64,000 nucleotides of DNA from Rhodopseudomonas palustris. Lineage in GTDB: Bacteria; Pseudomonadota; Alphaproteobacteria; Rhizobiales; Xanthobacteraceae. The position numbers and the translations under genes were made by a program. Of this stretch, positions 1 through 8,777 are shown one piece after another. Every line of letters starts with the position of its first letter. Within the stretch, counting starts at the first letter, position 1. The notes under the pieces are model-generated. The model searched no databases, had not been told where the DNA came from, and saw only the letters and a program-made list of their open reading frames with translations. Location: NCBI GenBank assembly GCA_016215605.1, contig JACRJB010000054.1, positions 1 through 64,000 of the forward strand. The letters are read 5' to 3'.

Positions 1-176
1 AGGCCCCCCTTTTTCCAGGCGCCGGTCCCCGAACCGTCCCAAACCAATATCCATCTGCTCCTCCTCGTCCGCGACCGGTATCGAGTCAGAGAAAACAGCT
101 GTTCGCAAGCGCCGACGCAGATGTGTGAATGTCGTAGGGTCAAGCCGGGCGACGACGTTGGGGTCAAAATTCGCCG
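1..176. other. Window edge, no gene recognised
   Basis: No convincing reading frame, RNA gene or repeat is visible between the window edge and the end of the toxin gene. It could be the downstream spacer of the toxin-antitoxin pair or a decayed gene end. Confidence 0.5.
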
Positions 177-470
177 CTACTCTTCGGGACCCCGCGGGCG
201 ACGTGAGGTGTGCCGGATGTGCAAGATCTCGATCTGACCCTGCTGAATCCGATAGAAGATTCGAAACGGATAGCGGACCACCAAGACGGTCCGAACCCCG
301 GATCGCTGGGGAACCCGAGGTGCAGATTCGGGCGCCCGCGCAATCCGCTCAACCACATCTTCAATCCGTCGCCCGATTGATTGGGCGACAGACGGACTTG
401 CCGCTATCGAGTAGTATTCAGCAACCCGAACCAAATCGGCGAGAGCCTGCCGCGAGTAGACGACTTTCAC
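177..470 (-). CDS. RelE/ParE-family toxin
   Basis: 97-aa basic protein with the RelE/ParE layout: an N-terminal VVYSRQALADL strand-helix, an Arg-rich middle, and C-terminal strands VVRYPFRIFYRI and IEILHIRHTSRR. ParE members poison DNA gyrase and RelE members cleave mRNA on the ribosome; the length and C-terminal pattern lean to ParE. The GTG start at 470 overlaps the antitoxin stop by 4 nt (GTGA), so the two genes are translationally coupled. The target is not provable from sequence. Confidence 0.85.
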   Translation of the reverse strand: MKVVYSRQALADLVRVAEYYSIAASPSVAQSIGRRIEDVVERIARAPESAPRVPQRSGVRTVLVVRYPFRIFYRIQQGQIEILHIRHTSRRPRGPEE

Positions 471-697
471 TGTCGAAATTTGGCGAACGCTGCTCTGATC
501 TCGTCGGCGGTCGCCTGCTCGCCCCGATCGAGAGACGCCATCGCGGCGTCGATCTCGCGCAACTCTTCAATGCTGGCCGAATATTCGTGAGCCTGCAATT
601 CGCTTTCGATCTGATCGACGATCGCGACGAGTTCGTCTTGGGCCCTTTCAGGCCAGTTCTCGGCGCGTTCGATCAGGGCTTTGAGATCTGTGCTCAT
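467..697 (-). CDS. Antitoxin partner of the ParE-like toxin
   Basis: 76-aa acidic, largely helical protein beginning MSTDLKALIERAENWPERAQ. It lies directly upstream of the toxin and overlaps it by 4 nt, the usual antitoxin-first order of type II systems. The C-terminal half (EIDAAMASLDRGEQATADEI) resembles the toxin-binding tail of antitoxins found with ParE-like toxins. No clear DNA-binding fold is seen, so autoregulation is not assured. The role rests mainly on context. Confidence 0.75.
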   Translation of the reverse strand: MSTDLKALIERAENWPERAQDELVAIVDQIESELQAHEYSASIEELREIDAAMASLDRGEQATADEIRAAFAKFRQ

Positions 698-754
698 GAT
701 TGAAGACTAGCACGGGGGCCTGTCCCAAACCAGCGAGCCGGGACCGACGTTCGC

Positions 755-2116
755 TCAGCCCTTCTTCCCGAACGCCAGCACGTGCAGCCCCAGGCGGCGG
801 CGGACGATCCAGAACAGCAGCACGGTTTCGAAGGTCAGCGCCGCGGAGGTCGCGGCCGCGGCGCCGTAGCCGCCGAAACGGGGCACCAGCACGAGGCACA
901 GCACCAGATTGGCGGCGAACGCCAGCGCGTAAGCCAGCGCGCACAAATTCTGATGTCCGAGCATGTTCAGCAGCCGCTCGACCGGGCCGATCGCGGCGCG
1001 GACCACCAGGCCGATCGCGGCGACGAACATGATGCCGTAACCTTCGGTGAATTGCGGCCCGAACAGCCACAGCAGCGGCTTGCCCAGCGCCAGCAGCACC
1101 AAGGTGGCTGCCAGCGACGGCCAGAACGTCCAGACGATGGCGTGTTTCACATAGGCCGCCAGGCGGTCGCGATCGCCCGCGGCATGATATTCGGTGAAGC
1201 GGTGCGCCGTGCTCGCCGACATCGCGTAGTGAATGAACGACACCAGCGCCAGCGTCTTCACCACCGCGTAGTAGACGCCGACCTCGTCCGCCGGGCGGAA
1301 CTGCTGCAGCACCAGCACGTCGGTGTAGGACAGCAGCAGATAAAAGCTTTCGACCAGCAGGATCGGCAGCGAGGTCGCGAGCCAGCCGCGGAAGTCGTAG
1401 GCGCGGGGGCCGCTTGCGACATGGCCGCCGAGCTTGCGATTGAGCGCGACCATCTGTCCGATCATCGCGATCCAGACCGCTGCGCAGCTCGCCGCCATCG
1501 CCGCGACCGCGCCGAGCTGGAAGCCGAGCACGAACAGGCCGGCGGTGAAGCCGATGATCAGGCTCTGGCGGATGATGAATTGCGGCATCAGGCCGAGCTT
1601 CATCCAGTCGTGCGAGCGCGCGATGCCGTCCTGGGTGTTGGCGACCACGAAGGCGGGCAGCGTCAGGCAGCCGAGATACAGCGGCAGAACCGTCGCGGGA
1701 TCGATTGAGGACGACAGCGCCCAGATCAGGGCCGCCAGCAGCAACGACACGACGCTGGACGCGGCCAGAGTCGCCCATCGGCTGCCGGACAGGAAGCCGC
1801 GGAGGCGATCGAGGTCGCCGCTGGCGCGATATTCAGGAATGATCTTTTGCGCCGACCCGGAAATGCCGAAGTCGAGCATCGAGCCGAGCAGCAGCACCCA
1901 GGTCCAGACATAGACGTAAACGCCGTAATCGGAGGTCCCCATCCAGCGCGCCAGCAGAATCTGCGCGCCATAGGCCATCGCCGCACTGACGACGCGGATT
2001 AGGAAGATCGTCCCGGCGAGGCGATTGGTCAGCGAGCGCTCGTTCGAGCCTCCGAACAGCGCGCCGAGTCGCGCCTTCAGCCCGGCGAGCGGCGATGTGG
2101 CCGGTGGAGCATCCAT
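755..2116 (-). CDS. Oligosaccharide flippase (Wzx/MATE-like) family protein
   Basis: About 453 aa, hydrophobic throughout, with 12-14 predicted membrane segments. The N-terminal stretch LTNRLAGTIFLIRVVSAAMA followed by ARWMGTSDYGVYVYVW is typical of polysaccharide-biosynthesis flippases of the MOP superfamily, which move lipid-linked sugars across the inner membrane. ATG at 2116 is used here; a TTG at 2125, preceded by GGGG, would add three residues. No glycosyltransferases flank it, so the substrate is unknown. Confidence 0.8.
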   Translation of the reverse strand: MDAPPATSPLAGLKARLGALFGGSNERSLTNRLAGTIFLIRVVSAAMAYGAQILLARWMGTSDYGVYVYVWTWVLLLGSMLDFGISGSAQKIIPEYRASGDLDRLRGFLSGSRWATLAASSVVSLLLAALIWALSSSIDPATVLPLYLGCLTLPAFVVANTQDGIARSHDWMKLGLMPQFIIRQSLIIGFTAGLFVLGFQLGAVAAMAASCAAVWIAMIGQMVALNRKLGGHVASGPRAYDFRGWLATSLPILLVESFYLLLSYTDVLVLQQFRPADEVGVYYAVVKTLALVSFIHYAMSASTAHRFTEYHAAGDRDRLAAYVKHAIVWTFWPSLAATLVLLALGKPLLWLFGPQFTEGYGIMFVAAIGLVVRAAIGPVERLLNMLGHQNLCALAYALAFAANLVLCLVLVPRFGGYGAAAATSAALTFETVLLFWIVRRRLGLHVLAFGKKG

Positions 2117-2264
2117 GACAGCCAAAGCGAACCCCGAATGGCCTGACCGCGGTCATCCACGGTAGCCTGATCCCTCTAGCAACCAGATATTAAGATTCGG
2201 TTGGGTGACGCGGCGGGCGTTGATCGTGAATAATTCGCAAAATCATCTGGCCGGGGTGTAGGCT

Positions 2265-2289
2265 GGAACTTGGAACTCACCCTTTCGTT
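2265..2289 (+). promoter_or_regulatory. Candidate EcfG (general stress) promoter
   Basis: GGAAC at 2265-2269 and CGTT at 2286-2289 are separated by 16 nt, matching the alphaproteobacterial EcfG/RpoE2 consensus GGAAC-N16/17-CGTT. It lies about 90 nt upstream of the small membrane-protein gene at 2378, in the right orientation. Confidence 0.6.
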
Positions 2290-2377
2290 GATGGGCAACC
2301 GACAAACGACGTGTCGCGCGTCGTCGTCCTCGGTGAGGTTATTTGTTACCACCGCGCTTCAAGGCAGGATGTTACCA

Positions 2378-2587
2378 ATGCCGAAATTGACGTCGAAGAC
2401 GATCGGTCTTTTCGCCGCGGCGGGCATCGCCGCGCTCGCCGTTGCCGGCTTGCTCAATGCGCTCACGCTCAAGACGTTCGGATTCACGGGCGAGGCGGTA
2501 CGCGAGGGAGCGTTGAACGTCGCGAGTCTCGTCGTCGCGTTCCTGCTGGTCGCCGGGATCGGCTGGCGACAGAAAGACAAGCGCTGA
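2378..2587 (+). CDS. Small two-helix membrane protein
   Basis: 69 aa: MPKLTSK leader, hydrophobic helix (residues about 8-27), a short polar loop, a second hydrophobic helix (about 46-63) and a charged WRQKDKR tail. ATG at 2378 is preferred because AGGCAGG at 2362-2368 is well spaced; ATG at 2369 is possible. No family recognised. The EcfG-type promoter upstream suggests a general-stress-induced membrane protein, an inference from the promoter only. Confidence 0.65.
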   Translation: MPKLTSKTIGLFAAAGIAALAVAGLLNALTLKTFGFTGEAVREGALNVASLVVAFLLVAGIGWRQKDKR

Positions 2588-2808
2588 CGCGGTTAGAATT
2601 GTTGGAGTTCGCGCTAAGACTTTAGTTCCGCATCCTGGCCCACTTAGTATCTCGGTGTGGTAATTGCGTTGAAACAGATCGAATTGTGCTGTCCTCGGAC
2701 AGTCGGCTCATTCAGCGGGCGAACCGTCTCTTAAGGTCCTCGCTCGTATTTTTGCGGGGCCGGGACGTTGTGCGACCGGCCTGATAGTTCGCAGCCGGAA
2801 GATTGCCC

Positions 2809-3330
2809 GTGAAGCAAACCATTTCGCCGACGGGCGTCGAAGTCTTTTTCGACGCCGACGACATCATTGTCTCCAAAACCGACCTCAAGGGCCGCATCAC
2901 CTACGCCAACAAGGTTTTCACCGATATCTGCGGCTACAGCGAAGCAGAGTTGATCGGACAGCCGCACTCGATCGTGCGTCATCCCGAGATGCCGCGTTGC
3001 GTGTTCAAACTGCTCTGGGACACGCTCGCGGAGGGGCGCGAGATTTTCGCCTATGTCAAGAACATGACGCGCAGGGGCGACCACTACTGGGTGTTCGCTC
3101 ACGTCACGCCGTCGTTCGACGCCGCCAAGCGCATTGTCGGGTATCACTCCAACCGCCGGGTGCCGGATCGCCGCGTGATTGCCGCGCTGGAGCCGGTCTA
3201 CGTCCAGCTGCACGACGTCGAATCGCAGCATCGTAACGGCAAGGACGGCCTTGCCGCCGGCACTCGTCATCTGATCGATTTCGTCAAGGCAAAGAACATT
3301 CCCTATGATCAGCTCGTCTTCTCTCTCTAA
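2809..3330 (+). CDS. Aer-type PAS sensor protein (stand-alone)
   Basis: 173 aa made almost entirely of one PAS domain. Residues about 50-115 carry the signature of the FAD-binding PAS of the aerotaxis receptor Aer: [13 protein letters not shown], then [19 protein letters not shown] and GYHSNRR. It has no transmembrane or signalling domain. GTG at 2809 is chosen over TTG at 2803 because GGAAG at 2797-2801 lies 7 nt away. The 3' end overlaps the next gene, an MCP, by 26 nt, so together they look like a split aerotaxis receptor. Cofactor and partner are inferred. Confidence 0.85.
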   Translation: MKQTISPTGVEVFFDADDIIVSKTDLKGRITYANKVFTDICGYSEAELIGQPHSIVRHPEMPRCVFKLLWDTLAEGREIFAYVKNMTRRGDHYWVFAHVTPSFDAAKRIVGYHSNRRVPDRRVIAALEPVYVQLHDVESQHRNGKDGLAAGTRHLIDFVKAKNIPYDQLVFSL

Positions 3331-4630
3331 CGCAGCCGTCTGCCTCGGTGGCGTTGCAGTCTCCGCGCTCGCGGCGTTGGTCGGTCTGTGGACCGGGATG
3401 CCGCTGCTGTCGCAGATCGGGCTCGCCGCGACGCTGGTGTTCGCCGGCCTGCTCGGCCTGATGCTGATGCGGCTCGACCGGACGCTGGTGAATCTCGGCG
3501 CGGTGTGTCAGCGCATCGCCGATGGCGATTTCGAGGCGCGGGTGATCGGCAGCCGCGAAGGCGGCCGGATCGGCGCGCTGCACCACGCCTTCAACGACAT
3601 GATCGACCGCTGCGACGCGTTCGTCCGCGAAGCCAGTGCTGCGATGGGCGCGATCCGCGACGACAAATATTATCGTCACATCCTGCCCGCCGGCCTGCGC
3701 GGCTCGCTGCTGATCGCGAGCGAGACGATCAACGACGCGATGCAGGCGATCGAGACGCGGGTCGCCGCGTTCAACGCCAACACCGCCGAATTCGAAGGCG
3801 CGATCGGCGCGGTGATCGACACGGTGTCGTCGGCGTCGAGCAACATGGGCGACACCGCCGGCAGCCTCAACCGCGGCGTGGTCGCGACCCGCGAACGCGC
3901 CTTGGCGGTGTCTGCGGCTTCGGAGCAGGCTTCGACCAACATGGAGACGGTGGCGGCGGCGACCACCGAGCTGACCGCGTCGGCGAACGAGATTCTCGGC
4001 AGCGTCAATCGCTCGGCCTCGATCGCCAAGACGGCGGTCGGTGCGTCCGATCACGCGCGCGACACGGTCGGCAGCCTGTCGACCGCGACCGAGCGGATCG
4101 GCACCATCGTGCAATTGATCGAGGAGATCGCCTCGCAGACCAATCTGCTGGCGCTGAATGCGACGATCGAGGCCGCACGTGCCGGCGAGGCAGGCAGGGG
4201 GTTCTCGGTGGTGGCGCAGGAGGTGAAGTCGCTGGCCGCGCAGACCGCAAAGGCGACCCACGACATCTCGATGAGCATTGCCGAAGTGCAGGAGACCACA
4301 CGCGCCGCTGTCGATGCGATCTCCAGCATCGGCCAGAGCATCGGCGAGGTCGACGCCATCACCCGGCAGGTTGCGGTGGCGGTCGAAGCGCAGACCGCGG
4401 CGACCAGCGAGGTCGCACGCAACATCGAGCAGGCCTTCGCCGGCATTCGCGACATTTCGTGCAACATCCAGAGCGTCAGCGTCAACGTCGCGGAAACCGA
4501 ACAGCACGCCGGAACGACGCTGACCGCGTCGGGCTCGCTGGCGCAACAGGCGACCACGCTCGGCGATGCGGTGCGAGACTTCCTGCGCTCGTTGCGCCGC
4601 GACGATGCGAACGCGAAACGCGCCGCATAG
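3305..4630 (+). CDS. Methyl-accepting chemotaxis protein without ligand domain
   Basis: 441 aa. Two adjacent hydrophobic segments (about residues 8-28 and 32-52) form a membrane hairpin with almost no periplasmic loop. A HAMP-like linker follows, then a long helical signalling domain. Its hairpin tip, near residues 265-300, reads [20 protein letters not shown] and continues with [18 protein letters not shown], the CheA/CheW contact region. The lack of its own sensor, and the overlap with the Aer-type PAS gene upstream, suggest it takes its input from that PAS protein. Confidence 0.93.
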   Translation: MISSSSLSNAAVCLGGVAVSALAALVGLWTGMPLLSQIGLAATLVFAGLLGLMLMRLDRTLVNLGAVCQRIADGDFEARVIGSREGGRIGALHHAFNDMIDRCDAFVREASAAMGAIRDDKYYRHILPAGLRGSLLIASETINDAMQAIETRVAAFNANTAEFEGAIGAVIDTVSSASSNMGDTAGSLNRGVVATRERALAVSAASEQASTNMETVAAATTELTASANEILGSVNRSASIAKTAVGASDHARDTVGSLSTATERIGTIVQLIEEIASQTNLLALNATIEAARAGEAGRGFSVVAQEVKSLAAQTAKATHDISMSIAEVQETTRAAVDAISSIGQSIGEVDAITRQVAVAVEAQTAATSEVARNIEQAFAGIRDISCNIQSVSVNVAETEQHAGTTLTASGSLAQQATTLGDAVRDFLRSLRRDDANAKRAA

Positions 4631-4796
4631 GCACGATTTACGGTTGATGGTTGCGCGTTGAACAAGCAGAGCGTGAGGCTGTCACAGCGCAGCCTTACCA
4701 AGATTTCATCAAGATGAATTCGTCCGTCAGCGGCCGTTCACCTGCAACTTCCTAAATTGTCCGCAGTTCTTGGGTTGGACGAAGGAGGTTGATCCG

Positions 4797-5093
4797 ATGA
4801 AACTCAAACTCGCTGTTGCTGCGGCCGCCGCTCTTGGTGCCGCAGTCCTGTCGCCGGGCATCGCATCCGCGGCAATGCCCAACGGTCTCCCGGGCGCCGC
4901 CAATTCGGCCGGCAGCCAGGCCGCCAACATCGACCAGGTGCGCTACGTCTGTAACGAGTGGGGCCGCTGCTGGTGGCGTCCGAACTACTATGGCGCCTAC
5001 GGCTACTACGGTCCCCGGCGCTACTACGGACCCCCGCGCTTTTACGGCGGCCCGCGCTTCTATGGGCGCCCCGGCTGGGGTCATCGCTGGTAA
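4797..5093 (+). CDS. Secreted Tyr/Gly/Arg-rich small protein
   Basis: 98 aa. Signal peptide (MKLKLAVAAAAALGAAVLSP, cleavage near ASA), a short spacer, a CNEWGRCWW stretch with two cysteines, then a low-complexity tail of YYG, RRYYG and PRFYG repeats ending in GWGHRW. The ATG has a strong Shine-Dalgarno (GAAGGAGG at 4781-4788). Similar short secreted Gly/Tyr peptides are common and uncharacterised in rhizobia and Rhodopseudomonas. Function unknown. Confidence 0.8.
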   Translation: MKLKLAVAAAAALGAAVLSPGIASAAMPNGLPGAANSAGSQAANIDQVRYVCNEWGRCWWRPNYYGAYGYYGPRRYYGPPRFYGGPRFYGRPGWGHRW

Positions 5094-5161
5094 CAGCCAG
5101 TTCGCACGGATGCAGATCGCGGGGCCTTCGGGCCCCGTTGTCGTTTGTGCCAGCGCTCGCG

Positions 5162-5644
5162 CTACGGGGCGGCGGGCTCCGCTCGAACTTCGCTGACGTC
5201 GACCCATTCGGCGCCGACCAGATCCGCCATCCGCTGCGGCGCGATCCGCACCGCGCTGTGGGTCGAGCCGGCCGCCGGCACCACGATATCGAATGCCTGC
5301 AGCGAGACGTCGCAATAGATCGGCAGCGGTTCCTTCAACCCGAACGGACAGACGCCGCCGACTTCATGGCCGGTAAGGTCGGCGACCTCGTGGACGCCGA
5401 GCATCTTGGGCTTGCCGCCGAGCAGTGCCTTGGCCTTCTTGTTGTCGAGCCGCGCCGTGCCGCTGGTCACCACCAGCACGACGCGCTCGCCGACGCGCAG
5501 CGACAGCGTCTTGGCGATCTGCTCCGGCGGCACGCCATAGGCTTCGGCGGCAAGCGGCACGGTGGCCGAACTCATCGTCGATTCCTCGACGGCAATGTCG
5601 GGGGCGTGTTGGGCGAACCAGGTGCGAACGGATTCGAGACTCAT
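5162..5644 (-). CDS. YbaK/EbsC-family aminoacyl-tRNA deacylase
   Basis: 160 aa, full length for the YbaK/ProX-like family, which hydrolyses mischarged aminoacyl-tRNA in trans. Family features: central strands VLVVTSGTARLDNKKAKALL, then GHEVGGVCPFGLKEPLPIYCD and the STHSAVRIAP segment. The frame extends upstream, but MSLESVRTWF at 5644 is the natural start. It may act on Cys-tRNA(Pro) or a related mischarged tRNA; specificity cannot be read from the sequence. Confidence 0.9.
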   Translation of the reverse strand: MSLESVRTWFAQHAPDIAVEESTMSSATVPLAAEAYGVPPEQIAKTLSLRVGERVVLVVTSGTARLDNKKAKALLGGKPKMLGVHEVADLTGHEVGGVCPFGLKEPLPIYCDVSLQAFDIVVPAAGSTHSAVRIAPQRMADLVGAEWVDVSEVRAEPAAP

Positions 5645-5739
5645 GCGGCTCCTTCGGCCAGCGATCTGTGTGCTGGCCTTTGCGCCCGATATGCCGGAAT
5701 CGCCCGCCGCGGGCAAACCCGAGCCGCTGCGATCGCGGC

Positions 5740-6480
5740 TCAGCCGCGGGCCGCGATCTCCGCCAGCGCTGTCAGCGATCCGATGCGATGGTCCGGCTCG
5801 AAGCCGAGCACGTCCATCTGCGTGCGCAGCGCCTTGAACAACGTCTGCGGCGGCAGCGGCCCCGGGCGGCGCAGCTCGCGTGCCATCGCGTCGCGGCCGA
5901 CGCGTTCGATCCAGGCGACGGTGAAGCCGAAGGCCTTGGCGCCGGCGACGTCCCATGGATTCGACGAGACGAACAGCATCTCGCGCGGGGGCAAGCCGAG
6001 CCGCGCTTCGGCGAGCGCATAGGCGTGCGGATGCGGTTTGAACACCTTGGCGGCGTCGACGCTGATGACGTCGTCGAGCACGCGGTCGAGCCCGGTGTTG
6101 CGGACGAGGGCGCCGAGCATGTCCGGACTGCCGTTGGACAGGATCGCACGCTTGCAGGGCGCGAGCGCATCCAGCGCCGTCAGCGCTTCGGGGTAGGGCG
6201 CGAGATCGAGATATTTGGCGAAGATCCGCTCGAACGCCCCGCCGCCGGCCTCGATGCCGAGGCAGTCGAGCGTGTAGGCGAGCGAGTCGCGGGTGACGAC
6301 CGCGAAATCCTCGTAGGTCCCCATCTGCGACCGCAGCCAGGTGTATTCGAGCTGCTTGATTCGCCAGATCTGGGTGATCACCTCGCCGTAGCCGGGAAAC
6401 TCGGTCTCGGTGACCGCGGCGACGGACTGGATGTCGTACAGCGTTCCGTAGGCATCGAACACGACGGCCTTGATGGTCAT
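5740..6480 (-). CDS. Type II haloacid dehalogenase (HAD superfamily)
   Basis: 246 aa with the four HAD motifs: nucleophile Asp9 in VFDAYGTLYD, motif II Ser in AILSNGSPDML, motif III Lys in FKPHPHAYALA, and motif IV Asp in SSNPWDVAGA. The FDAYGTL form and SSNPWD are typical of L-2-haloacid dehalogenases, which replace the halogen of L-2-haloalkanoates with hydroxyl by inversion. The real substrate is unproven. A palindromic repeat separates it from the amidohydrolase gene on the same strand. Confidence 0.9.
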   Translation of the reverse strand: MTIKAVVFDAYGTLYDIQSVAAVTETEFPGYGEVITQIWRIKQLEYTWLRSQMGTYEDFAVVTRDSLAYTLDCLGIEAGGGAFERIFAKYLDLAPYPEALTALDALAPCKRAILSNGSPDMLGALVRNTGLDRVLDDVISVDAAKVFKPHPHAYALAEARLGLPPREMLFVSSNPWDVAGAKAFGFTVAWIERVGRDAMARELRRPGPLPPQTLFKALRTQMDVLGFEPDHRIGSLTALAEIAARG

Positions 6481-6527
6481 GCGCGGCAGCCTCTCAGTTT
6501 GTCTTCAACGCGACGAAGCCTTTCCGT

Positions 6528-6649
6528 CGTCATTGCGAGGAGCATCCGGATCGGCGCTACGCGCCGTCCGGACACAGGGTTCACGACGAAGCCATCCAGA
6601 GGCTCAGTGCACTTCGCTGCTGGATTGCTTCGCTTCGCTCGTAATGACG
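6528..6649. repeat. Palindromic repeat, family A (copy 1)
   Basis: Inverted-repeat element whose ends read CGTCATTGCGAGG and CGTAATGACG, with TGGATTGCTTCGCTTCGCTC inside. Related copies lie at 27151-27235 and 49887-49975. It fills the gap between the amidohydrolase stop and the dehalogenase start. It resembles dispersed REP-like elements of Bradyrhizobiaceae. Confidence 0.8.
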
Positions 6650-6662
6650 AAAGTGGATGGTC

Positions 6663-7532
6663 CTAGATCCCCAGCAGCTTTCGCGCGTTCTGCTTCAGCA
6701 CTTTCGGCCGGACCTCGTCGCGGATCTCGAGCTTGGCGAAATCGGACAGCCAGCGGTCCGGGGTGATCACCGGCCAGTCCGAGCCGAACAGCATCTTGTC
6801 CTGCAACAGGCCGTTGATGTAGCGCACCAGGATCGGCGGGAAGTACTTCGGCGACCAGCCCGACAGGTCGATGTAAACGTTGGGCTTGTGGGTTGCGACC
6901 GACAGCGCTTCCTCCTGCCAGGGGAAGGACGGGTGCGCGAGGATGATCTTCATGTCGGGGAAGTCGACCGCGACGTCGTCCATGTACATTGGGTTGGAGT
7001 ATTTCAGCCGCATCCCCATGCCGCCCGGCATGCCCGAGCCGACGCCGGTCTGGCCGGTGTGGAACAGCGCGATCGCGCCGCCTTCCTGGATCGCCTCGTA
7101 CAGCGGGTAGGCGAGCCGATCGTTCGGATAGAAGCCCTGCATCGTCGGGTGGAACTTGAAGCCCTTGATGCCGTAATCTGCGATCAGCCGCTTGGCCTCG
7201 CGGACGCCGAGCTTGCCCTTGTGCGGGTCGATCGAGGCGAACGGGATCAGCACGTCGGAATTGGCCCGCGTGATCTCGATCATCTCGTCGTTGTTGTAGC
7301 GGCGGAAGCCCGTCTCGCGCTCGGCATCGACCGGGAAGATCACCGCGGCGATCTTCTTGGAGCGATAATAGGCGGCGGTCTCCGGCACGGTCGGCGGATG
7401 CTTGTTCGGCGAGCCGAAATACTCCGCCATGCGCGCCTGGAAATCGTCGTAGCCGTCGTCCGGATGCGAGCCGCACGGTTCTTCGGCGTGGGTATGGATG
7501 TCGATGGCGACCAGATCGTCGGGATTGAGCAT
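6663..7532 (-). CDS. Amidohydrolase_2-family metal-dependent hydrolase
   Basis: 289-aa TIM-barrel hydrolase. Metal-site motifs: IDIHTHAEEP near the N-terminus (HxH), FKFHPTMQGFYPND, LFHTGQTG, ILAHPSFPWQEEAL and the C-terminal FGSDWPVITPDRW aspartate. This is the family of decarboxylases and hydrolases such as ACMSD, resorcylate decarboxylase and 4-oxalomesaconate hydratase, often in aromatic degradation. Substrate unknown; no pathway neighbours help. Confidence 0.88.
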   Translation of the reverse strand: MLNPDDLVAIDIHTHAEEPCGSHPDDGYDDFQARMAEYFGSPNKHPPTVPETAAYYRSKKIAAVIFPVDAERETGFRRYNNDEMIEITRANSDVLIPFASIDPHKGKLGVREAKRLIADYGIKGFKFHPTMQGFYPNDRLAYPLYEAIQEGGAIALFHTGQTGVGSGMPGGMGMRLKYSNPMYMDDVAVDFPDMKIILAHPSFPWQEEALSVATHKPNVYIDLSGWSPKYFPPILVRYINGLLQDKMLFGSDWPVITPDRWLSDFAKLEIRDEVRPKVLKQNARKLLGI

Positions 7533-7710
7533 CGGGCGTTTCCTTGGCCTTCTTGGCGGGGCGGAAGAATTGATTATGGTCTATAACTATTTCCGCGGAC
7601 TGTGAAGTCGGCGAATCGGGGTGTTTCCATCCGATTCCAGCGCGCAGCCGCTGGACTTCGTCGCGGTCCCCGACTTTCTGGCGGAATAGCCAAGCAGGCC
7701 GTCGGTTCGA
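7533..7710. other. Divergent intergenic region
   Basis: Spacer between the amidohydrolase (leftward) and rpmJ (rightward). An AT-rich stretch (TATGGTCTATAACTATTT, about 7575-7592) just upstream of the amidohydrolase may hold its promoter. No gene seen. Confidence 0.4.
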
Positions 7711-7739
7711 TTGACAGGCCGCGCCGCCCTCGTTAGAAA
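7711..7739 (+). promoter_or_regulatory. Sigma-70-type promoter of rpmJ
   Basis: Perfect -35 TTGACA at 7711-7716, a 17-nt spacer and -10-like TAGAAA at 7734-7739, about 95 nt upstream of the rpmJ start. Confidence 0.65.
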
Positions 7740-7833
7740 CCGACCGTCCCGGGCGGAGTGCCGTCGGCGGGAAAGGTATGTTTTACACCTTCGGCCAGTC
7801 CCAAACGGCCTTTCAAACAGTCAGGATAGACCC

Positions 7834-7959
7834 ATGAAGGTCCGTAACTCGCTGAAGTCGCTGCGCTCCCGCCATCGGGACAACCGTCTCGTGCGCCGCA
7901 AGGGCCGGCTCTACGTGATCAACAAGGTGCAGCGCCGCTTCAAGGCCCGCCAGGGCTGA
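7834..7959 (+). CDS. rpmJ: 50S ribosomal protein L36
   Basis: 41 aa, [20 protein letters not shown] then [21 protein letters not shown]. This is the alphaproteobacterial, cysteine-free (zinc-independent) L36, which binds 23S rRNA in the large subunit. It stands alone rather than in the spc operon. SD-like AGGAT lies upstream and a strong sigma-70 promoter at 7711-7739. Confidence 0.97.
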   Translation: MKVRNSLKSLRSRHRDNRLVRRKGRLYVINKVQRRFKARQG

Positions 7960-8065
7960 GGCCGCGCAACCGCGCCCCGCGCCGGTTCCCGATCGCTTCC
8001 ACCATCACGCCTGTGTGACGCGCGTGCTGCTTTGCAGCGCGCTGTCCTGCGTCTAGACTTGGCGG

Positions 8066-8734
8066 ATGGATTTCGCATCCTCCGCCCGTCGTCATCTGCC
8101 TCGCGCGGCCCTGCTGGTCGCGCTGCTGCCATTGGCGGCGCAGGCTCAGACGCCTGACGCAACGAAAAACGCCCCGCCGAAACACCATCTGGAAAAGCCG
8201 CTGGAGCAGCCCCCGGCGCCACCGGCCAAGCTGCCGCGCGTCGGCGGCGATCAGACCAAGGGGCTGGATTTCCTGTTCGGCGCGCTGAAGGCCGCGCCCG
8301 ACGAGGTCAGCGCCAAACACGTCGAGGCGCGAATCTGGGCGCTCTGGACCCAGACGTCGAGCGACACCACCGCGCTGCTGATGGCGCGTGTGAAGGTCGC
8401 GATGGAGGCCAAGCAATACGACGTCGCGGTCAAGCTGCTCGACGCCGTGGTCAAGCTTCGGCCGGACTATGTCGAGGGCTGGAATCGCCGCGCCACGATC
8501 TTCTATCTGCAGAACGAATATGCCCGCTCGCTCGGCGACATCGAGCAGGTGCTGGCGCGGGAGCCGCGCCATTTCGGGGCGCTGGCCGGCCTCGGCATGA
8601 TCATGCAGGAACTCGGCGACGACAAACGCGCGCTCGACGCCTTCCGCAAGGCGCTCGCGATCAATCCCCATCTCGACAAGGTCCCCGACCTGGTGAAGAC
8701 CTTGTCGGAAAAGGTCGAAGGTCGGGATATCTGA
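8066..8734 (+). CDS. Exported tetratricopeptide-repeat protein
   Basis: 222 aa. An N-terminal signal peptide ends near AQAQT. A Pro-rich spacer (about residues 30-55) and three TPR units (about 110-215) follow, including YDVAVKLLDAVVKLRPDYVE and DDKRALDAFRKALAINPHLD. TPRs mediate protein contacts, probably in the periplasm. A TAGACT hexamer at 8054-8059 ends only 6 nt before the ATG and no SD is evident, so a leaderless transcript is possible. Specific role unknown. Confidence 0.8.
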   Translation: MDFASSARRHLPRAALLVALLPLAAQAQTPDATKNAPPKHHLEKPLEQPPAPPAKLPRVGGDQTKGLDFLFGALKAAPDEVSAKHVEARIWALWTQTSSDTTALLMARVKVAMEAKQYDVAVKLLDAVVKLRPDYVEGWNRRATIFYLQNEYARSLGDIEQVLAREPRHFGALAGLGMIMQELGDDKRALDAFRKALAINPHLDKVPDLVKTLSEKVEGRDI

Positions 8735-8777
8735 GCCCGACGGCGAAACATTCGCGGCCGCAGGGCGTATTTGACCC

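Noticed and set aside
3284-4546. 420-codon frame antisense to the MCP gene
   Set aside because: No recognisable domain and shadow-type composition, whereas the sense frame has complete MCP motifs.
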